A DNA stretch of 50,338 bases from Bacillota bacterium (lineage in GTDB: Bacteria > Bacillota > Clostridia > Saccharofermentanales > DTU023): the NCBI GenBank assembly GCA_023622515.1, contig JAMNZB010000024.1, positions 1-50,338 of the forward strand, given 5' to 3'. The position numbers were made by a program, and so were the translations under genes. This document shows positions 24,874 to 33,504 of the stretch, in pieces (position 1 is the first letter of the stretch; each line of letters opens with the position of its first letter). The notes beneath the pieces were generated by a model. It was given only the letters and a program-made list of their open reading frames with translations. It did no database searches and was not told the origin of the DNA.

Positions 24874-26166
24874 TTAATATTCCAGTCCACTCGTTTCAAC
24901 CAGGGGTTCCAGCCCCTCACTGCCTAAATATTCTACAATACCCTGCTCTAAGTCTTTGCTCTTTAAGCTACTGCTGAAAGTAAGGGTTAAGGTATCTTTA
25001 AAGCTTACCGCAGCGCACTTGAAGGCCTCCCGTTCATTGGTAGCCAAGACAGCCACTGCAGACTCAATATAAGGTTCAAAACAAGCCGGAAAGGTCATGC
25101 TGCCTACATTGGAAAAGGCCAAGCTTGCCGCTCTCGCCCCTATTTTATGGTAGATTTTTAAGCCAAAATTTTTAATCAGCAAGGGAATTAAGCGGGCGAC
25201 CATACTATAGCCGCTTCCCACGGTATAGCTAATTTTTTCCAACATTTTTTCCTTGGTAATTTTTTCTGCAAACTGTTCCTTGGCCTCCTCCAAGAGAGAG
25301 CTAAAACAAACATCGCCTCGGTAGCTGAAGCTGATGTGGACATTGGAAAAAAAATTCAGGCTGGTTTGCGAGGAGAACATCCGCCGTAAATCTACCGGCA
25401 GGACAATGTTCACCGGATGCCTGGGAGGAATCCGGTGTAGTTCTTTTTCCCAAATCTGATGAGCTAGTACAGCGACAAAATATTGTGAGATAGAAGCTCC
25501 GTGCCTACGACTTTTTTCTTTAACCAGAGACAAGGGAAGATGGACATGGGTCAAGGCAATATTACGCATGGCATTTTTTTCTCCACGCAGCCTGTAGCCC
25601 GATCCGTCTTTAAATTTTTTCTTCTTCATTGGCACATAGTTCTTTACATAGGCATCTTCCGTATTATTACCGGAGCCGGCAAACCAGTCTCTTTTATGGT
25701 CCTCTTCACTAAAGGCCTCCGGGTAGGCAAGCAGCAGATAGCGGCAGACAATAGCCTGGATAAAGGGCATGGAGCCGGCACCGTCAGTTAGGGCATGAAA
25801 GGCCTCCAGGTTAATTTTATTCCGGTAGTAGGTCACACGGAAGAGAAATTGATTATTTTCCTTAGGGTCGATTTCCTTGCAAGGATAATCATCCTCCGGG
25901 CGAACGCGCGGCAAGGCTACATTTTCGTCAAAGTAAAACCAAAATAGACCCTTGCGGATTTTTACGCGGAAAATAAGAAAAGACTGTAAACAGATTTCCA
26001 CGGCCTCCTGCAGCAAGTCCGGCCGGATATTTTCTTTCAGACAGACAGAATAACGAAATACGTTTGACCCGTATTTCGAGCTGATTACCGGGAAAATATT
26101 GGCCGTATTATCCAACCTGTGCCAATGTTCAGACGGTCTTTTTATGTGTTTTTCTTTTTTTGCCAA
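24874..26166 (-). CDS. Condensation-domain/alcohol acetyltransferase-like protein
   Basis: 430 residues, soluble. WHRLDNTANIFP at about 15-26 is the hallmark start of the alcohol-acetyltransferase-like branch of the CoA-dependent acyltransferase (condensation) superfamily. FHALTDGAG (123-131) carries the HxxxDG catalytic motif. It probably transfers an acyl group to an alcohol, sugar or lipid acceptor; the substrate is not inferable. The start is a TTG at 26166 with AAGGGA about 10 bases upstream, since no in-frame ATG fits. It forms an operon with the zinc-ribbon membrane protein. Confidence 0.75.
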   Translation of the reverse strand: MAKKEKHIKRPSEHWHRLDNTANIFPVISSKYGSNVFRYSVCLKENIRPDLLQEAVEICLQSFLIFRVKIRKGLFWFYFDENVALPRVRPEDDYPCKEIDPKENNQFLFRVTYYRNKINLEAFHALTDGAGSMPFIQAIVCRYLLLAYPEAFSEEDHKRDWFAGSGNNTEDAYVKNYVPMKKKKFKDGSGYRLRGEKNAMRNIALTHVHLPLSLVKEKSRRHGASISQYFVAVLAHQIWEKELHRIPPRHPVNIVLPVDLRRMFSSQTSLNFFSNVHISFSYRGDVCFSSLLEEAKEQFAEKITKEKMLEKISYTVGSGYSMVARLIPLLIKNFGLKIYHKIGARAASLAFSNVGSMTFPACFEPYIESAVAVLATNEREAFKCAAVSFKDTLTLTFSSSLKSKDLEQGIVEYLGSEGLEPLVETSGLEY

Positions 26167-26258
26167 AATCGCGCATTCCCTTTTATGTTATATATTATCT
26201 GCATTCATTATAAAAATTTTGACTAAATTTTAGCTTACCTATTATAGCGCATTATCTT

Positions 26259-26287
26259 TTTAAATATCAGCCAATTACTGTTATACT
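26259..26287 (+). promoter_or_regulatory. Candidate promoter of hbd-crt
   Basis: TTTAAA (26259-26264), 17-bp spacer, TATACT (26282-26287), 39 bases before the hbd ATG. The -35 is weak; spacing and -10 are good. Confidence 0.45.
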
Positions 26288-26326
26288 ATGATTTGCTGAC
26301 ACATTGTCTAACATGAGGAGGAAATA

Positions 26327-27172
26327 ATGAAAATTTTTGTTGCAGGATGCGGAACGATGGGTTCCGGAATTATCCAAACCTTTGCCGCCCACGGCCACAC
26401 TGTCTATATGTATGACACAAAAGAAGAATTCGTCCAAGGCGGTTACGAGATCATCGACAAGCAATTAACCCGTCAGGTTAGCCGGGAAAGAATAAGCGAG
26501 GCCGAGAAGGAAGCCACTCTTTCCCTTTTACACAAAACGGTCGATATTGACTCTGCGAAAGAGTGTGACGTTGTTGTAGAAGCCATTTATGAAAATATGG
26601 AAGCCAAACGTGATTTGTTCTCTCGTCTAGATGAGATTACTAAGGATGACTGCCTTTTTTGCAGCAACACATCCTCCCTTTCCATTACAGAAATGGCTTA
26701 TGGCCTAAAGCATGAAGAATTTTTCCTGGGCTTTCACTTCTTTAATCCGGCCCCCGTCATGAAATTAATTGAAATTATCCGCGGGGCAAAAACTTCGGAT
26801 GCTGCACTGGAAAAAGCCTTTGCCCTTGCCTCAGCCATTGGTAAAACACCTGTACTGGTCAAAGAGTCCCCCGGTTTTATCGTCAACCGCTTACTTGCCC
26901 CCATGATGAACGAAGCTATCATCCTCTTGGAAAAAGGAGTTGCCAGTGCCAACGATATCGACACAGCTATGCAGCTGGGCGCCAATCACCCTATGGGACC
27001 TTTAGCCCTTGCCGACCTCATAGGCCTCGATATCGTCTTAAATATTATGGACGTCCTGTATAAAGAAACCGGCGATTCCAAGTATCGGGCAAGTTATCTC
27101 CTAAAGCAGATGGTCAGGGCCGGAAAGCTGGGCCGTAAAACAGGCGAAGGCTTTCACAATTATTCAGAATAG
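26327..27172 (+). CDS. hbd: 3-hydroxybutyryl-CoA dehydrogenase
   Basis: Interconverts acetoacetyl-CoA and 3-hydroxybutyryl-CoA with NAD(P)H in butyrate formation. 281 residues, the standard single-function length. Rossmann loop VAGCGTMGSGI (5-15), FCSNTSSLSITEMA, the catalytic His region GFHFFNPAPVMKLIEII, and the C-terminal domain VNRLLAPMMNEAI and NHPMGPLALADLIGLD are all intact. AGGAGG lies 7 bases before the ATG. crt follows 16 bp later. It links acetoacetyl units from lysine cleavage to crotonyl-CoA. Confidence 0.93.
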   Translation: MKIFVAGCGTMGSGIIQTFAAHGHTVYMYDTKEEFVQGGYEIIDKQLTRQVSRERISEAEKEATLSLLHKTVDIDSAKECDVVVEAIYENMEAKRDLFSRLDEITKDDCLFCSNTSSLSITEMAYGLKHEEFFLGFHFFNPAPVMKLIEIIRGAKTSDAALEKAFALASAIGKTPVLVKESPGFIVNRLLAPMMNEAIILLEKGVASANDIDTAMQLGANHPMGPLALADLIGLDIVLNIMDVLYKETGDSKYRASYLLKQMVRAGKLGRKTGEGFHNYSE

Positions 27173-27188
27173 AAAGTGGGGAAATGAA

Positions 27189-27968
27189 ATGTCCTTTGTT
27201 ACAAAACATCTCGAAAATCATATCGCCTATATTACCCTAGACAGGCCGGAGGCCCTCCACGCCTTACATTCAGAAATGCTGCAAGAACTTTTGCTCATTG
27301 TAGAGGAACTGAAGAAAGAAAAAGACCTCCGGGTCGTTGTTATCCGGTCTACCGGCGACCGTTCTTTCGTTGCCGGAGCAGATATTGCAGAAATGGCCAA
27401 TTTTAATGCTACAGAAGCTAAAGCCTATGCCGATTTAGGCCACTCCGTCTTTACCGCCATTTCCCAATTGGCCTGTCCGGTTATTGCTCAAATTAACGGC
27501 TATGCCCTTGGCGGAGGATTTGAACTGGCCCTGGCCGCAGACCTTCGGATTGCCGGAGAGAAAGCCAGCTTTGCCATGCCGGAAACAGGCCTGGGCATTA
27601 CCCCCGGCTTCGGCGGAACCCAAAGGCTTAGCAAACTTGTCGGGACAGGTGTCGCGGCAGAATTAATTTTTACAGGCCGCCGTATTAGAGCTGAAGAAGC
27701 CAAAGCCCTGGGTATCGTCAATACTCTGGTGCCCCAAGAAAAATTGGCCGAAACGGTCAAAGAAGTAGCTGAAAGCATTGCCCTCCGCTCACCCATCGCT
27801 ATCCGTAAGGCAAAAACATTAATCTATGCCGCCGAGACCCTGGCCTTAGCCGACGGGCTCGCCTTTGAGGCCTCCGCTTTTGCCAACTGTTTTGCTACGG
27901 AAGACCAAAAAAATGCCATGAAGGCCTTTTTGGAGAAAGAGACCTACACCGATTTTCAAAATAAATAG
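27189..27968 (+). CDS. crt: 3-hydroxybutyryl-CoA dehydratase / enoyl-CoA hydratase (crotonase)
   Basis: Interconverts 3-hydroxybutyryl-CoA and crotonyl-CoA. 259 residues, typical of crotonases. The oxyanion-hole segments FVAGADIAEM and INGYALGGGFELALAADLRIA are present. The two catalytic glutamates are expected around GGGFE and in FAMPETGLGITPGFGGTQRL, both seen. Co-transcribed with hbd, with a terminator hairpin just downstream. No butyryl-CoA dehydrogenase or Etf genes are in the window. Confidence 0.92.
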   Translation: MSFVTKHLENHIAYITLDRPEALHALHSEMLQELLLIVEELKKEKDLRVVVIRSTGDRSFVAGADIAEMANFNATEAKAYADLGHSVFTAISQLACPVIAQINGYALGGGFELALAADLRIAGEKASFAMPETGLGITPGFGGTQRLSKLVGTGVAAELIFTGRRIRAEEAKALGIVNTLVPQEKLAETVKEVAESIALRSPIAIRKAKTLIYAAETLALADGLAFEASAFANCFATEDQKNAMKAFLEKETYTDFQNK

Positions 27969-27999
27969 GGACTTTTTCTAAACAAAAGATACTTACACG

Positions 28000-28040
28000 G
28001 AAAGCTAGCAGAAAATCAACCTTCTGCTAGCTTTCTCTTT
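28000..28040 (+). terminator. Intrinsic terminator of hbd-crt
   Basis: GAAAGCTAGCAGAA (28000-28013) pairs perfectly over 14 bp with TTCTGCTAGCTTTC (28022-28035), 8-nt loop, then TCTTT. Confidence 0.8.
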
Positions 28041-28129
28041 CCGGGATAAGGTCAGAAGCATTGGCATGGTCTCCTTTTTCTTCAATCGCCTTCTCCCCAA
28101 AATCTATCCCTTTTATCGATAAGTAAAAA

Positions 28130-28158
28130 TTGACGCTCTTGAAATAAAGCCATATTCT
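28130..28158 (+). promoter_or_regulatory. Promoter of the TVP38/CDP-alcohol/YnjBCD operon
   Basis: TTGACG (28130-28135), 17-bp spacer, TATTCT (28153-28158); about 80 bases before the first gene. Confidence 0.55.
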
Positions 28159-28236
28159 TACATTTGAGTAAAAAATATATCCTATGTAAAGGACAATTTG
28201 TAAAAATCGAACGGTATAGAGGGAAAGAAAAGGCCG

Positions 28237-28971
28237 ATGAAAGAAAAAAGCGAAAAGCAAAAACAAAAAAATAAATTATTCGTTTTTCTCATCATACTTC
28301 TTGTTAGTATTTTGTTGTCTGTTTTTGTCTTCCCCCGCCTGTCCTCAGAACGTTTGGAAGCAATATTTAAGGATATCGGCTCCCGGGCAGGCCTCTTGTA
28401 TATCCTTCTCTTTGCCACACTGCCGGGCTTTTTCTTGCCGGTCATTATCCTTATTTTTCCGGCCGGTATTGTTTTCGGCTTTACTTGGGGAAGCATTTAT
28501 ACACTAATCGGGGCAAGTATCAATATGGCTTGGATGTTTTTGCTTTCCCGCTATTTGGCCCGAGAAAGCATTCAATCGCTTGTAAAGCGGAAACTGAAGG
28601 CAAAGTGGGTAAGCATGATTGAGAAAAACTCACAGGGCAGGCCCGGCTTTGTTTTCCTTTTTCTATTACGTGTTACCCCCCTTGTTCCCTATAACCTCAT
28701 CAACTATGTCTACGGTCTTTCCGATATGGATTTCAAGAACTATATTGTCTCCTCTATCCTTGGGATTATACCGGGTACGCTGGTGTACTTAAATATTGGC
28801 GATAAAATTCTCAATCCGCGATCCCCGGAGTTTGTTTTTTCTCTAATCCTACTGGCCGGCTTAGCGGTCATCAGCACGGCAATCGCCAATAAGTATTTCC
28901 CGGAAGCTGATGAAGCAGGCAAAGTCCGGGAAATTGATAAAACGTCGAGTGAGGAGGCCGCCCATGATTGA
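28237..28971 (+). CDS. TVP38/TMEM64 family membrane protein
   Basis: 244 residues: a Lys/Glu/Gln-rich start, then five or six membrane helices with the family (SNARE-associated/DedA-related) core. Typical pieces are FPAGIVFGFTWGSIYTLIGASIN, seen around residues 77-99, and the re-entrant motif VFLFLLRVTPLVPYNLINYV-like stretch around 135-154, which contains the conserved R-x-x-P-x-x-P-Y/F-N. Relatives are proposed lipid scramblases or transporters. It is the first gene of a six-gene operon and overlaps the next gene by 8 bp. It corresponds to YdjX/YdjZ in the E. coli ydj-ynj locus. Confidence 0.85.
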   Translation: MKEKSEKQKQKNKLFVFLIILLVSILLSVFVFPRLSSERLEAIFKDIGSRAGLLYILLFATLPGFFLPVIILIFPAGIVFGFTWGSIYTLIGASINMAWMFLLSRYLARESIQSLVKRKLKAKWVSMIEKNSQGRPGFVFLFLLRVTPLVPYNLINYVYGLSDMDFKNYIVSSILGIIPGTLVYLNIGDKILNPRSPEFVFSLILLAGLAVISTAIANKYFPEADEAGKVREIDKTSSEEAAHD

Positions 28972-29617
28972 TAGCAAGGGACGTCAGTATTTTAATGGGA
29001 TTTTTGCCAAACTGGCTAAGAAGCTTTTAGAGAAGGGTCTTACACCGAATCAGCTAACTCTGCTTGCCTTGTTTGTCGGCTTATTGAGCGGACTTAGTTT
29101 GTTATTTAAGTGGTCTTTCCTATCCTTCCTCTTACTCTGGCTTTCCGGCCTTTTCGACGTACTCGACGGTGAAATGGCCAGACAATCCGGCAAGGCCAGC
29201 CTTTGGGGAGCCCAGCTAGATGTCATTTGCGACCGGCTTGTTGAACTCGGTATTTTTTGGGCCCTGGCAATAAACCATCCGCAGGCCAGGATGCCCTTAT
29301 TGGTTCTAGTATCCTGCATCTTGATATCCATGACCGTTTTTTTGACGACCGCCATGTACACGGAAAAAATTAAAACAGAGTTTACGAAAAGGATCCACAA
29401 GGAGGCAAGAGTAAAAGGAAAACAGAAGAGTTTTTACTATCAGGCCGGATTAATGGAACGCACGGAAGGCTTTATCGCTTCCAGTTTCATGATTCTTTTC
29501 CCCCGCCGGCTCCTCTTCTTTACTTGGCTCTACGCCGCTCTCATTCTTATCACTATCGTCCAAAGGCTAATGGAGGCAAAACGCATCTTTAGCTTGGTAA
29601 ATAAAAATGCATCATAG
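28964..29617 (+). CDS. CDP-alcohol phosphatidyltransferase family protein (YnjF-like)
   Basis: Membrane enzyme of the family that moves a phosphatidyl group from CDP-diacylglycerol to an alcohol. The complete signature D-x2-D-G-x2-A-R-x8-G-x3-D-x3-D runs from FDVLDGEMARQ to WGAQLDVICD (about residues 66-91). 217 residues with about six helices. The start at 28964 follows GAGGAGG with 6-nt spacing and overlaps the end of the TVP38 gene; a longer ORF from 28910 lies wholly in that gene. The acceptor alcohol is unknown. E. coli YnjF, of similar length, sits by an equivalent ABC transporter. Confidence 0.85.
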   Translation: MIDSKGRQYFNGIFAKLAKKLLEKGLTPNQLTLLALFVGLLSGLSLLFKWSFLSFLLLWLSGLFDVLDGEMARQSGKASLWGAQLDVICDRLVELGIFWALAINHPQARMPLLVLVSCILISMTVFLTTAMYTEKIKTEFTKRIHKEARVKGKQKSFYYQAGLMERTEGFIASSFMILFPRRLLFFTWLYAALILITIVQRLMEAKRIFSLVNKNAS

Positions 29618-29634
29618 AAGGAGAAAGAAGAATA

Positions 29635-30933
29635 ATGAAGAATGTATGTAAAATTTTTGTATCCCTGCTTCTTGTAAGCGCCCTTTTCTTCCCCGCCTTT
29701 TTCGTTAAGGCAGAAGGAAAAGAATTAGACTTTTCCGATTGGGAAGCTGTCTTAGAGGCTGCTAATGGCACAGAAGTGAGCTTTTACGGTTGGGGCGGGA
29801 GCGATTTAACCAATGACTGGATTGATAGTCATCTGGCCCCCTACGCCAAAGAGCATTATGGCATTACGGTAAATCGCGTCCCTATGGACATCGATTTAAT
29901 CTTAAATAAATTGGCTAGTGAGAAGTCCGCAGAAAAAGAAGAGAGCTATATTGACCTCATCTGGATTAACGGAGAAAACTTTGCCACGGCAAAAGACAAC
30001 GAATTTTTATTCGGTCCCTTCTGTGACTTTCTGCCCAACTTCAATAATTTTATCGATGCAGAAGATGAGGAAGTGACCGTTGACTTCGGGGTAGATGTAG
30101 AGGGCTATGAAGCTCCCTACTCCAAGGCTCAGCTTGTATTTATCTATGATTCGGAACGTTGCGACTTGCCCTTTGAGTCAGCTGATGAACTGCTTGAATT
30201 CTGCAAGGAAAATCCCGGCCAATTTACCTATCAGGCCCTGCCCGGCTTTACCGGCAGCGCCTTTGTCCGCAATCTAATTGCTGAAGTCTTGGATGAGGAA
30301 GACTATGAAAAATTAGCCGAGCTTGATAAAGAGGTTGGGCTTGAAGAAGTGGAAGAACTCATACAGCCGGCTATCGATTTCCTTCTTGAACTTAAACCCT
30401 ACCTCTGGGAAAAGGGCGAAACCTATCCGGCAACAACAGCTGAAATTAATAACATGTTCATGGATGGGCAATTGTTGGTGCATATGAGCTATGACGCCTA
30501 CTACATTTCTGCTATGGTTGAGCAAGAGCAATATCCTGAAAGTGCCAGAAGCTTTGTCTTTGAAAAGGGTACTGTGGGGAACACCAACTATATCGCCATT
30601 GGGGCCAACAGCAAAAATATTGCCGGCGCTCTTTGCCTGGCCGATGCTATCCTCTCGCCCGAAATGCAGGCCTCAAAAATGGACCCGGCCATTTGGGGAA
30701 CCCTCCCGGTTCTTGATATGGAGAAGGTTCAAGAGTACGACGAAGAGCAGGCAGATGATAAGGACGATGAGGATCTTGAAATCGCAAAACAGATGAATTT
30801 CTTCAAGGAGGTCAGCCTCGGTAAAGGCGGCATCGCCCCTGAGGAACTTTTGGCCAAGCGGATTGTTGAGCTTCCCGCCCACCTTGTCCCCCTTATTGAA
30901 GAAATTTGGTTGGCTAATGTCCCCGGAAAATAA
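29635..30933 (+). CDS. ynjB: ABC transporter substrate-binding protein, YnjB-like
   Basis: A 432-residue exported solute receptor. A signal peptide (about 1-26, ending FVKAEG) has no lipobox Cys. The early VSFYGWGGSDLTNDWIDSHL, YGITVNRVPMD and YIDLIWINGENF are characteristic of the YnjB branch of class-II binding proteins. It is highly acidic. Followed by two permeases and an ATPase. The family is often labelled putative thiamine transport, but the substrate has not been established to my knowledge. Its company with lipid-type membrane enzymes argues for a different cargo. Confidence 0.82.
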   Translation: MKNVCKIFVSLLLVSALFFPAFFVKAEGKELDFSDWEAVLEAANGTEVSFYGWGGSDLTNDWIDSHLAPYAKEHYGITVNRVPMDIDLILNKLASEKSAEKEESYIDLIWINGENFATAKDNEFLFGPFCDFLPNFNNFIDAEDEEVTVDFGVDVEGYEAPYSKAQLVFIYDSERCDLPFESADELLEFCKENPGQFTYQALPGFTGSAFVRNLIAEVLDEEDYEKLAELDKEVGLEEVEELIQPAIDFLLELKPYLWEKGETYPATTAEINNMFMDGQLLVHMSYDAYYISAMVEQEQYPESARSFVFEKGTVGNTNYIAIGANSKNIAGALCLADAILSPEMQASKMDPAIWGTLPVLDMEKVQEYDEEQADDKDDEDLEIAKQMNFFKEVSLGKGGIAPEELLAKRIVELPAHLVPLIEEIWLANVPGK

Positions 30934-30981
30934 GTAAGTAAAGCCTTTTAACCCCTTTGCTATGCTCTAAGGATGTCGCCT

Positions 30982-31863
30982 ATGAAAAAGCCTAAGAAGC
31001 TATTAGTGATTAGTTTAGTATTACCGGCATTTTTGCTGGTAATACTACTTTTCCTGGGACTTTTTGACGGCTTATTACAAAGTCTCGGCTACTTCCCCGG
31101 TATCGGCCTCAGCGATATTAGCTTGGCCAATTATCGAAGTGTCCTCCAAGATTCAGCCTTTTGGGCCAGCCTCGGCTACTCTTTCTACCTGGCCATCCTT
31201 TCTGCTTCCCTGTCTGTCATCTTGGGGATCTGCCTTAGCTATCTTACGGTAAGACTAGGCAAGGCAAAAAGCTTGTTTTTGCGTTTGCCGGTAGCTATTC
31301 CCCACATTGTGGTGGCCTTTATGGTTACTTCTTTAATTTCACAAACGGGCTTTTTATCCAGGCTTCTGGGTCAGCTTGGCCTCCTTACCCACCCCAACGA
31401 TTTCCCCCTGCTTGTACACGATACCGCCGGCAAGGGAATCATTTTTGCCTATATCTTTAAACAGGTTCCCTATGTCCTTTCTGTTCTGGCCTTGCTGATG
31501 GAGAAATATGACAGCGACTATGCCGGGGTTGCCCGAACACTTGGGGCCAATGAGCGCCAGGCCTTTTGGCAGGTCACCCTCCCCTTAGCGGGACCCACGA
31601 TTTTCACTGCCTTTTTAGTTCTTTTTGCCTATGACTTCGGCGCCTATGAGTTACCGCATTTACTTGGAGCAACCCTACCCGAACCTCTTGCTATTCGGGC
31701 CCATAAGGAGTTCTTTAAACCGGATTTAGCCAACCGGCCACGGGCTATGGCCTATACCCTGCTCCTTGCGGCCAGCGGCTTAGCCCTTATTTTCCTTTAC
31801 CAATTCGCCTTCCGCCTATTAAGCAAAAGTGCCGGCCCGCAAGAGGCTAAAGACCGGAGCTGA
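30982..31863 (+). CDS. ABC transporter permease 1 (corresponds to the N-terminal half of YnjC)
   Basis: About 293 residues, six helices, binding-protein-dependent transport inner membrane component. The EAA loop is YAGVARTLGANERQAFWQVTLPLAGP (about 26 residues; key features are the A-x-x-LG-A core and the P of TLPL). Start: the ATG at 30982 is preferred because TAAGG is 8-9 bases upstream, whereas the ATG at 30973 directly abuts it. Ends 2 bp before permease 2. Confidence 0.85.
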   Translation: MKKPKKLLVISLVLPAFLLVILLFLGLFDGLLQSLGYFPGIGLSDISLANYRSVLQDSAFWASLGYSFYLAILSASLSVILGICLSYLTVRLGKAKSLFLRLPVAIPHIVVAFMVTSLISQTGFLSRLLGQLGLLTHPNDFPLLVHDTAGKGIIFAYIFKQVPYVLSVLALLMEKYDSDYAGVARTLGANERQAFWQVTLPLAGPTIFTAFLVLFAYDFGAYELPHLLGATLPEPLAIRAHKEFFKPDLANRPRAMAYTLLLAASGLALIFLYQFAFRLLSKSAGPQEAKDRS

Positions 31864-31865
31864 CA

Positions 31866-32669
31866 ATGTTTGAAAAATCTTTATTTATAAAAAAGCTACT
31901 TTATATCCTGGCTGTCTGCCTCTTACTTTTCGGGCTCTTATCCCTACTTGCCTATGCTTTTATGACCCGCTGGCCCTGGCCCCGAATGTTTAGCACTAAC
32001 TTAACAACAGAGGCCTTTAAAAAGCTGGCCAAACAGGGGCTTATTCCTATTCTAACGACCAGCATCGGTCTCTCTTTGGCTTGTGCCTTCATCAGCTCCT
32101 TTATCGCCTTGGCCTGCTCACGCGCCCTGGCCTTTGAACACTTTTGGGGCAAAAAATTTTTCCGCCTCCTGCTATGGGGACCCTTACTAATTCCCGCCAC
32201 TTCCTACTTTATCGGTCTGGAATCACTTTTTACAAAATGGGGGATTGCCGACAGTGTCTTAGGAGTTATGCTCTCACACTGTATCGTTATTTTACCCTAC
32301 GCCGTCTTCAGCTTGGAAAATGCATGGCGAGCCATCGGGCGGCAATTTGAAGAGCAGGCCTGTTCACTTGGTGCCAGCCCCCGGCGGGCCTTTTTCGAAG
32401 TGGCCTTGCCCCTCATCTCACCGGCCCTTGTCGCGACAATCGGCCTTGGCTTTGTCATATCTTTTGGCCAATATTTTCTCACACTGATGATTGGAGGCGG
32501 CCAGGTAAAAACCTTTGCCATTTTTGCTGTTCCTTATATGGAGGGGGACAGCCGGATGCTGGCTGCAGCTAGTTCTCTACTCTTTATTCTAATTTGCGGG
32601 GCCACATATTTACTCTGCCTTTACCTGTTGCAAAAGGCCTTCTATGACAAAGAAAAAGGCTTTGAGTAG
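31866..32669 (+). CDS. ABC transporter permease 2 (corresponds to the C-terminal half of YnjC)
   Basis: 267 residues, six helices. The EAA loop is EEQACSLGASPRRAFFEVAL followed by PLISPALVA. In E. coli YnjC both permease halves are one polypeptide of roughly 510 residues; here they are two genes totalling about 560. Tight spacing to both neighbours indicates co-translation. The cytoplasmic loop should dock the ATPase encoded next. Confidence 0.85.
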   Translation: MFEKSLFIKKLLYILAVCLLLFGLLSLLAYAFMTRWPWPRMFSTNLTTEAFKKLAKQGLIPILTTSIGLSLACAFISSFIALACSRALAFEHFWGKKFFRLLLWGPLLIPATSYFIGLESLFTKWGIADSVLGVMLSHCIVILPYAVFSLENAWRAIGRQFEEQACSLGASPRRAFFEVALPLISPALVATIGLGFVISFGQYFLTLMIGGGQVKTFAIFAVPYMEGDSRMLAAASSLLFILICGATYLLCLYLLQKAFYDKEKGFE

Positions 32670-32683
32670 AGGGGGAGGATAGG

Positions 32684-33472
32684 GTGGATAAGAAATGGCA
32701 TATGGAGGTGCATATGGAGGAGATGAGCATGAATACTAGCAGCATTAGCTTTAAGAAGGCCAGCCTTGGCTACGGCAAGAAAGCTGTCGTGAAGGACCTA
32801 CACTTGGATATAAGGGGGGGTGAATTTTTCTCTTTACTGGGAAAATCCGGCAGTGGAAAGTCTACCGTAATAAAAACTATCGCCGGCCTGCTTCCCTTGC
32901 TATCCGGCACACTCAAGTTCAATGGTCTTCCTGCCGATAGGCTCCCTCCTGAGGAGAGAAATGCCCCCCTCCTCTTTCAAGACCTACGCCTTTTTCCCCA
33001 TATGAATGTGCAGGACAATATGGCCTTTGGCTTAAAGATGAGAGGGGTCGGTAAAGAAGAGCGCTATGAAGCTGTGGCCACTATGCTGGAAAAGCTGGGC
33101 TTACCCTCCTATGCAAAACGGCGCATTAATGAACTTTCCGGCGGTGAACAGCAACGAATCGCCTTGGCTAGGGCTGTCTTAACCAGGCCGCAAATTTTAC
33201 TCTTGGATGAACCTTTTTCCAGCCTTGACCTGGAATTGAAGCAGGACATGCGGACCCTGGTCCGCAATATGCATCGAGAATATGGCTTTACTTGTGTTTT
33301 TGTTACCCACGACCTAGGCGAAGCCCTCAGTTTATCTGACCGGCTGGCTATTATGGATAAGGGAAAACTGCTCTTCTCCGGGGAATGCCGGCAAATCTTT
33401 GAAGACTCTTCTGCAGAAAGCTACATCCGTCCCTGGCTTAAAGAAGTGGAACTATGGAAGGGCTATTTTTAA
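32684..33472 (+). CDS. ynjD: ABC transporter ATP-binding protein, YnjD-like
   Basis: Energises the preceding permeases. Walker A is LLGKSGSGKST, the Q-loop LLFQDLRLFPHM, signature LSGGEQQRIALARA, Walker B ILLLDEPFSSLD and H-loop VFVTHD. The GTG at 32684 follows GGGGGAGG with good spacing; in-frame ATGs at 32702, 32714 and 32723 are possible alternatives, the last preceded by GGAGG. Length 243-262 residues depending on start. Last gene of the operon. It lies 33 bases from the convergent giant activase gene. Confidence 0.9.
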   Translation: MDKKWHMEVHMEEMSMNTSSISFKKASLGYGKKAVVKDLHLDIRGGEFFSLLGKSGSGKSTVIKTIAGLLPLLSGTLKFNGLPADRLPPEERNAPLLFQDLRLFPHMNVQDNMAFGLKMRGVGKEERYEAVATMLEKLGLPSYAKRRINELSGGEQQRIALARAVLTRPQILLLDEPFSSLDLELKQDMRTLVRNMHREYGFTCVFVTHDLGEALSLSDRLAIMDKGKLLFSGECRQIFEDSSAESYIRPWLKEVELWKGYF

Positions 33473-33504
33473 GGACTATGCCTCCTTCAGCCTTATCTTC
33501 CATT

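Noticed and set aside
29635-33472. Thiamine ABC transporter.
   Set aside because: That label for YnjBCD relatives is tentative, no thiamine riboswitch precedes the operon, and the neighbours are lipid-type membrane enzymes.
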